Origin: Murinocardiopsis flavida
GTDB taxonomy: Bacteria; Actinomycetota; Actinomycetes; Streptosporangiales; Streptosporangiaceae
Assembly: GCF_003014485.1 (NCBI RefSeq)
Contig: NZ_PYGA01000010.1
Location: 178,913 to 242,912, forward strand
Direction of reading: 5' to 3'
Length of the DNA: 64,000 bases
A program made the translations under genes and the position numbers. Below the pieces are notes generated by a model that saw nothing but the letters and a program-made list of their open reading frames with translations, searched no databases and had not been told where the DNA came from. Below, piece by piece: positions 59,644 to 64,000 of the stretch; the stretch's first letter is position 1, and every line of letters begins with the position of its first letter.

Positions 59644-60624
59644 GCGATGGAGGAGCGGCAGGACTCCGCTGCCGAACGCCTCGATCGCGCCCATGGCGTC
59701 CTTGTGCGGCATGAGGGGCGGCTGAATGCGCAGGACGACCCCATCGGCGCCCATGGCGCTGTACGCGGCCAACCGCTCCGCGCACTCCTCGGGGGTGCCG
59801 ATCACGGAGCGGGCCGCGATCGGGTCCCAGTCCTGGGCGTAGCGGGCGGCGTCCATCGAGGTGCGCTTCCACCCGGTGTAGTCGTCGTAGAGGCCGCGCA
59901 ACGGGCCCTCCAGCGCCGCCCGCGCGGCTTCGGCGGTCGGCGCGCAGAACCCCTCGCGGCAGACGATCACCTCGGAGTCCAGCGTCCCCTCGCCCCGTTC
60001 GAGCCCGCGGTACTCGGCGATCTTGCCGGGCAGTTCGGCGTCGGTCTCGTTGAACGAGGTCGTCCAGCCGTCGCACATGCGGGCCGTGCGTTCGAGGACG
60101 GCGGAGACCCGGCCGCCGTTCCAGATGCGGGGGCGCGGGTCCTGGGCCGGGCGGGTGCTGAGGAAGGCCGAGTCCAGCCGGTGGAAGCGGCCCTCGTGGT
60201 CGACGGACTCCTCGGTCCACAGGCGGCGGAGGATCTCCAGCGCCTCCTCGAAGCGCGCCACCCGCTCCGCCTTCTCGACACCGAACAGCGCGAACTCCTC
60301 GGGTCGGTACCCGAGGACGAAGCCCGCGGTGAGGCGGCCGCCGGAGAGCGCGTCGATGTGCGCGAGCTGCTGGGCGAGGTGCACCGGGTGGTAGAGCGGG
60401 GCGATGATCCCCGCTGTCGCCAGGCCGATGCGGTCGGTGTGCGCCGCGAGCCAGGTGAGGGTGGTGAGGACCTCGTGGTAGCCGGCGCGGTGCAGGTGCC
60501 GTTCGCCCAGCACCACCCAGTCGAACCCGGCCTCCTCGGCGAGGCGCGCCTGCTCGACCGCCTCGGTGAGCGACACCGGGCCGCCGTCGGGCCGGTAGAG
60601 GTTGAGGTAGAGCCCCAGCCGCAT
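59641..60624 (-). CDS. LLM-class flavin-dependent oxidoreductase
   Basis: A 327-residue luciferase-like barrel enzyme using FMN or F420. Family features are MRLGLYLNLY at the start, EEAGFDWVVLGERHLH, IGLATAGIIAPLYHPVHLAQQLAHIDALSGGRLTAGFVLGY and, near the end, [24 protein letters not shown]. Many actinobacterial members depend on F420, but FMN cannot be ruled out. ATG 60624 has GGAGG 6 nt upstream. Divergent from the enolase-superfamily gene, with which it may share the 60.7-kb control region. Confidence 0.88.
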   Translation of the reverse strand: MRLGLYLNLYRPDGGPVSLTEAVEQARLAEEAGFDWVVLGERHLHRAGYHEVLTTLTWLAAHTDRIGLATAGIIAPLYHPVHLAQQLAHIDALSGGRLTAGFVLGYRPEEFALFGVEKAERVARFEEALEILRRLWTEESVDHEGRFHRLDSAFLSTRPAQDPRPRIWNGGRVSAVLERTARMCDGWTTSFNETDAELPGKIAEYRGLERGEGTLDSEVIVCREGFCAPTAEAARAALEGPLRGLYDDYTGWKRTSMDAARYAQDWDPIAARSVIGTPEECAERLAAYSAMGADGVVLRIQPPLMPHKDAMGAIEAFGSGVLPLLHR

Positions 60625-60720
60625 GGAGTCCTCCGCTGTCGGTAGAAGTTCGTTGGAAGCTCTGTGGGAGATCGGTTGGAGAGCCGTCGGCCGCGGTGCC
60701 GGGTGGCGGGCCGCGGGACG

Positions 60721-60760
60721 TTGACACCCCAGACATTGCCACTTACGGTCTAGGCCGTAA
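60721..60760 (+). promoter_or_regulatory. Consensus promoter and overlapping operator of the enolase-superfamily operon
   Basis: A perfect -35 (TTGACA, 60721-60726), a 17-nt spacer and TACGGT (60744-60749) form a strong promoter. The near-palindrome TTACGGTCTAGGCCGTAA (60743-60760) covers the -10 box and the start point, the geometry of repression. The same site stands before the regulator gene at 58218. Confidence 0.75.
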
Positions 60761-60798
60761 AGAGCCTTTGGTGCAAAAGAAGCAAGGGGACACTCCGC

Positions 60799-61941
60799 GT
60801 GAGCATTCTGGACACCGCGGCGGACGACGCCGTCGCGCCCGCCTCGGCCCGCATCGCCGAGATCCGCACCCGCTCCGTGTCCGCCGACTACGTCCGCCCG
60901 TTCGCGATCAGCAGCGGCGTCAGCACCACGCTCACCAGCGTCGTGGTCGAGGTGCGCACCGAGGACGGCACGACCGGGTCCGGCGAGTCCTCGCCCATGA
61001 CCGCCTACAGCGGCGATACCGAGGCCGGGGTCACCGCGGCGATCCGCGACCACCTCGCCCCCGCGCTCATCGGCACCGACCCCATGGCGTTCGCCGCAGC
61101 GAACGCGCGCATGGACGCCGCGCTGCGCGGCCAGCGCATCGCCAAGGCAGGGGTCGACATCGCGCTGCACGACCTGGCCGGCCGCCTCTCCGGGCTGCCC
61201 ACGCACCGGTTCCTCGGCGGGGCGGTGCGCGCCAAGGTCCCCTCGACCTGGGTGGTGGGCCTCGCCCCGGTCGAGGACTCCGTCGCCGAGGCCGTCGAGC
61301 GCGCGGCCGCGGGATTCGGCCACATCAAGGTCAAGGGCGGCGGCGACCCCGAACGCGACCTCACCCTCGTCCGCGAGGTCCGCGCCGCACTGCCGCCCGG
61401 CGTCGAACTGTCGATGGACGCCAACGAGGGCTACGACCTGCCCACCGCGCAACGAGTGCTGCCCCGCATGGCCGACGCCGGGCTCGCCATCGTCGAGCAG
61501 CCGCTCCCCCACTGGGACGTCGCCGGGATGGCGCGGCTCCGCGAACGCCTGGAGCTGCGCGTCATGGCCGACGAGAGCGTGCAGTCCCTGCACCAGGCGC
61601 ACCAGGTCGCGGCGCTGGGCGCGGCTGACATCATCAACATCAAGATCCTCAAGGTCGGCGGGCTGTACCGGGCGCTCCAGGTGGCGGCCGTCGCAGCGGG
61701 GGCGGGGCTCGCGGTGAAGATCGGGTCGATGCCGGAACTCGGCGTCGCCACCCTCGCCGCCCTGCACTTGTCGGCAGCTCTGCCGCACGCGACCGTCCCA
61801 CCCGACCTGGTGGGCCCGCTCATGGTCCGGGACGAGCCGCTGGCCCCCGAGGCGTTCGCCGCGGCCGGCGGCGGCACGGTGGCAGTCCCAACCGTCCCCG
61901 GCCTCGGCCCCATCACGGACAGCGGACCGGACGCGCGATGA
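60799..61941 (+). CDS. Enolase-superfamily enzyme, muconate cycloisomerase/dipeptide epimerase subgroup
   Basis: A 380-residue enolase-superfamily protein. The catalytic set is complete for the MLE subgroup: K177-x-K179 (HIKVKGGG), metal ligands D207 (SMDANEGY), E233 (IVEQPL) and D258 (MADESV), and the second lysine in NIKILKVGG (282-285). Such enzymes abstract a proton alpha to a carboxylate: lactonising enzymes, o-succinylbenzoate synthases, dipeptide epimerases or N-acylamino acid racemases. The substrate cannot be told. It begins with GTG 60799 and heads an operon with the DapA-like gene. Confidence 0.88.
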   Translation: MSILDTAADDAVAPASARIAEIRTRSVSADYVRPFAISSGVSTTLTSVVVEVRTEDGTTGSGESSPMTAYSGDTEAGVTAAIRDHLAPALIGTDPMAFAAANARMDAALRGQRIAKAGVDIALHDLAGRLSGLPTHRFLGGAVRAKVPSTWVVGLAPVEDSVAEAVERAAAGFGHIKVKGGGDPERDLTLVREVRAALPPGVELSMDANEGYDLPTAQRVLPRMADAGLAIVEQPLPHWDVAGMARLRERLELRVMADESVQSLHQAHQVAALGAADIINIKILKVGGLYRALQVAAVAAGAGLAVKIGSMPELGVATLAALHLSAALPHATVPPDLVGPLMVRDEPLAPEAFAAAGGGTVAVPTVPGLGPITDSGPDAR

Positions 61942-62090
61942 GGCGCCGGGCCCCGACCGGTCGCGCGATGAGGCGCCGGGCTCCGTGAACCATGCCGATC
62001 GGTCGCGCGCAGAGACACCGGGCTCCGTGAACCACGCCGACCAGACGCGCCACGAGGCACCCGGCTCCGTGAGCCATCAGGGGGCGCGAC
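61936..62090. repeat. Degenerate 42-bp tandem repeat inside the operon
   Basis: Four units of 30, 42, 42 and 39 bp follow one another, each beginning CGCGC and containing GAGGCGCCGGGCTCCGTGA or a variant. They fill most of the gap between the enolase-superfamily gene and the DapA-like gene. No stop-free frame with protein-like sequence runs through them on the plus strand. Confidence 0.75.
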
Positions 62091-62202
62091 CATGCCGAAC
62101 GACCCGCCGAACGCACCCGACGCCCCTCGGCGATCCCTACCTGCGAACGGGCAGACCGACCTCACACCGGCAGAACGACCCCAAAACCTAGGTGGAGCAC
62201 CC

Positions 62203-63192
62203 ATGACGTCCCCAGAGGCACCGGCCGCCGCACTGGCCGAGCGGCTGCGCGGCACCCTGCTGCCCGCCGCCTTCACCCCCATGGACACCGACGGCAGGCC
62301 GCTGCCCGACGCCCTCGCCGCCTACGCCGCCGGGCTCCTCGGCGGGCCCGGGCACGACACGGTGGGCGGGGTCGCCGTCTGGGCGCACACCGGGCGAGGC
62401 CTGTTCCTGTCCGAGCGGGAGCGCGCGAGCGTCATGGGCGTCTGGCGCGCGGCGACCGACCTTCCCATCGTCGCGGGCGCCGGAGTACCGCACGGCGTCC
62501 CCTCCAACACTGCGGAGCAGCAGGTCGCGGCCACCCTCGCCATGGCCGAGCACGCGGCGGGTCTGGGCGCCGACGCGATCATGGTCTACCCGTGCGCCGC
62601 GCTGCGCGCGCTGCCCGACCGCGACGCCCGCGTCCTGGACCTGCACGACCGCGTCGCCGAGACGACCGGCCTGCCCGTCGTGGCGTTCCTGCTTCACGGC
62701 GAGGCTGGCGGCTACCCCTACCCGCCGGCGCTCGTCCGCGAGCTCCTGCTGCGGCCCTGGACAGCGGGGATCAAGACCGCCACGCTATTCGACGCCGTCG
62801 CCTGCCAGGACGCCTTGGCGGCCGGGCAGGACACCGGGGCGCTGCTCATCACAGGTGAGGACCGCATGTACGGCCCGTCGTTCCAGTGGGGCGCGCAGGC
62901 CGCGCTCGTCGGCATCGCGGCAGCCCGCGTCGAACTGTCCGCCCGGGTGCTGCGCAGCTTCACGGACGGCGACAGCGCCGCGTTCCTCGCGGCATCCGCC
63001 CGGCTGGACGCCTTCGCAGCGGTGACCTTCCACGCCCCGATCGAGGGCTACATCCAGCGGATGATGTGGGCGGCCGTCGAGGAAGGACTCATCACCGAGG
63101 ACGCGGCGAACGACCCATTCGGCCCACCCCCGTCCCGACAAGAGCGCACCGCCGTCCTCGATTGCCTCCGCCTGCTCGACGAACAGCCCTGA
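62203..63192 (+). CDS. DapA-family (N-acetylneuraminate lyase-like) aldolase
   Basis: A 329-residue class I aldolase-type barrel of the dihydrodipicolinate synthase/N-acetylneuraminate lyase family. It has GTLLPAAFTPMDTDGRPL at the start, IVAGAGVPHG (the glycine loop), ADAIMVYPCAAL with the tyrosine region, and a lysine in GIKTATLFDA at the Schiff-base position. It is not the dapA of lysine synthesis given its operon. I start at ATG 62203 with GGTGGAG 7 nt upstream; a frame 37 codons longer overlaps the tandem repeat. A retro-aldol step after the enolase-superfamily enzyme is plausible. Confidence 0.86.
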   Translation: MTSPEAPAAALAERLRGTLLPAAFTPMDTDGRPLPDALAAYAAGLLGGPGHDTVGGVAVWAHTGRGLFLSERERASVMGVWRAATDLPIVAGAGVPHGVPSNTAEQQVAATLAMAEHAAGLGADAIMVYPCAALRALPDRDARVLDLHDRVAETTGLPVVAFLLHGEAGGYPYPPALVRELLLRPWTAGIKTATLFDAVACQDALAAGQDTGALLITGEDRMYGPSFQWGAQAALVGIAAARVELSARVLRSFTDGDSAAFLAASARLDAFAAVTFHAPIEGYIQRMMWAAVEEGLITEDAANDPFGPPPSRQERTAVLDCLRLLDEQP

Positions 63193-63525
63193 CCTCCAAA
63201 GAAACAGCCTCGCCCGCCGCCAACACCGCTCCCACAAGATCCAACCGCCCACACACCCACCCGCCCCGCAGCACCCCGTGACCTCGATCGGCACCCGGAG
63301 GCCCAGCAAAGAAGGGGCTCCTCCGGCGAACGGGCGTGCGCGTGGTTCACTCGACAAACTCAGGCAGCCGGTGTCCGCGGATGCGGAGAAGCCCTTCTCT
63401 CCCGCGTTGCTCGACGCGGTTCGGCAGCGGTGCAAACCGTTCAATCGCAGCAACAGGGAGAGATCACCAACCAGAGCCGTCCATCACGTTTCAACAACAC
63501 GCCACAAAGCCCCAGGTCATTAACT
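63193..63525. other. Region between the DapA-like gene and the CRISPR array, probable leader
   Basis: No gene is supported. The last 90 bp or so before the first repeat (about 63430-63525) are clearly AT-richer than the window average, as expected for a CRISPR leader. Confidence 0.5.
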
Positions 63526-63676
63526 CCAAGCCCCGCGCACGCGGGGGTGAACCGACGGTGGTCGTCGCGATCATCGTCATCGCGTTCCAAGCCCCGCGCA
63601 CGCGGGGGTGAACCGGTGGCGTCGAGGCACCCGGCCTTGCCGTTCCACCAAGCCCCGCGCATGCGGGGGTGAACCT
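63526..63676 (+). CRISPR. Type I-E CRISPR mini-array, three repeats and two spacers
   Basis: Three 29-bp repeats start at 63526, 63587 and 63648, exactly 61 bp apart, with two 32-bp spacers (63555-63586 and 63616-63647). The repeats have the type I-E form CCCCGCGCACGCGGGGGTGAACCG with an internal hairpin. The third repeat differs at two positions (CATG for CACG, final T for G), marking the trailer end, so the leader is on the left. No cas gene is in the window. Spacer 1 includes GTCGTCGCGATCATCGTCAT. Confidence 0.93.
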
Positions 63677-63865
63677 GCACGGACTGATGGGCGGAACTGG
63701 TGTGCGACTGCGGTGCCACGTTACGGCTGGACGGCGCTGTCGGTCGGGTGTGAATTCCTGCGAGCGTTGATCACGGGTGTGCTGGCGGGGGCCGGTTGTG
63801 GTGGGGGCGTGGGTGTGGCCCGCCGGGGTGGGGGTCCCGGCGGGTCATTCCTGGTGTGGGGTGGG

Positions 63866-64000
63866 TCAGGGCCTGGGGGGTGGCGGCCCGGGGGGATCGG
63901 TGGGCGGCGGGCGGGTGCGGGTGCGGTGGAGGTCTTTGCGGGCGCGGCGGTGTTCCTTCTCCAGGTTGTGGGCGCGGCACAGGGGCTGGGCGTTGGCGAG
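63866..64000 (-). CDS. HNH endonuclease, C-terminal part only
   Basis: The last 44 codons of a minus-strand gene entering from the right edge. The visible residues begin LANAQPLCRAHNLEKEHRRA, which is the end of the HNH fold (the conserved leucine-Ala-Asn, zinc-type cysteine and H-N of LCxxHN) followed by a Pro-rich tail. Actinobacterial HNH proteins of this kind are often phage-, restriction- or mobile-element-related. Its position beside the CRISPR array fits a variable genome region. Confidence 0.8.
   Translation of the reverse strand, partial: LANAQPLCRAHNLEKEHRRARKDLHRTRTRPPPTDPPGPPPPRP

Noticed and set aside
63771..63980. 69-codon Pro-rich frame at the right end
   Set aside because: It is out of frame with the recognisable HNH C-terminus on the same strand.

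Overview
The window is high-GC actinobacterial DNA. The chain metK-coaBC-rpoZ-gmk-mihF followed by the pyr operon and bldD, the PASTA kinase beside a thi operon, many GTG starts and the GAGG-type ribosome sites all point to an actinomycete. The family Nocardiopsaceae (Nocardiopsis or Streptomonospora-like) is my best guess, made from gene order and composition only.

Layout. 1-15.3 kb is an unbroken minus-strand housekeeping block. It carries S-adenosylmethionine synthesis (metK, cut by the window edge), CoA synthesis (coaBC), RNA polymerase omega (rpoZ), guanylate kinase (gmk), the integration host factor mihF, and the complete UMP pathway pyrR-pyrB-pyrC-carA-carB-pyrK-pyrD-pyrF, with a candidate PyrR-binding hairpin in the leader. 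bldD (the cyclic-di-GMP-responsive developmental repressor) is divergent from it, followed by an orphan fructose PTS gene with a perfect LacI-type operator.

19.5-25.1 kb is accessory DNA. It holds a compact RiPP locus: a helix-turn-helix/peptide-deformylase fusion, a divergent radical SAM enzyme, a 56-residue precursor with FDN/WDN motifs, and a pentapeptide-repeat protein. A 143-bp, 97 percent identical duplicate of the deformylase gene lies on the far side of the locus, followed by about 1 kb of GC-rich repeats and a HEPN-domain gene.

25.8-35.7 kb holds scattered metabolic genes: a YbaK-type editing domain, a GNAT, metF, a polyprenyl diphosphate synthase, a DUF418 membrane protein, an NmrA-like reductase, an acyl-CoA ligase with a CRP-type site, thiE and an Rv2175c-like DNA-binding protein. 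35.8-40.4 kb is a TPP-riboswitch-controlled thiO-thiS-thiG operon and a PASTA Ser/Thr kinase. 40.7-44.7 kb is a LytS/LytT-type two-component system with a sodium/solute symporter and a small membrane partner.

45.5-46.8 kb is a DAHP synthase gene preceded by a leaderless, aromatic-rich leader peptide and a textbook terminator, a transcription attenuator. thiI follows. 48.4-53.9 kb is a phosphonate locus: ABC transporter phnDCE, an FAD oxidoreductase, a divergent GntR regulator and a phosphonatase-like HAD enzyme. Then come a phosphofructokinase whose active-site residues predict pyrophosphate dependence, glpK, a LuxR-type response regulator, and a small catabolic regulon (winged-helix regulator, enolase-superfamily enzyme, DapA-like lyase) tied together by a shared operator. 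The right end has a three-repeat type I-E CRISPR mini-array without cas genes and the 3' end of an HNH endonuclease gene.

A recurring theme is leaderless expression: at least six genes have a TAnnnT -10 box placed 6 or 7 nt before the start codon.
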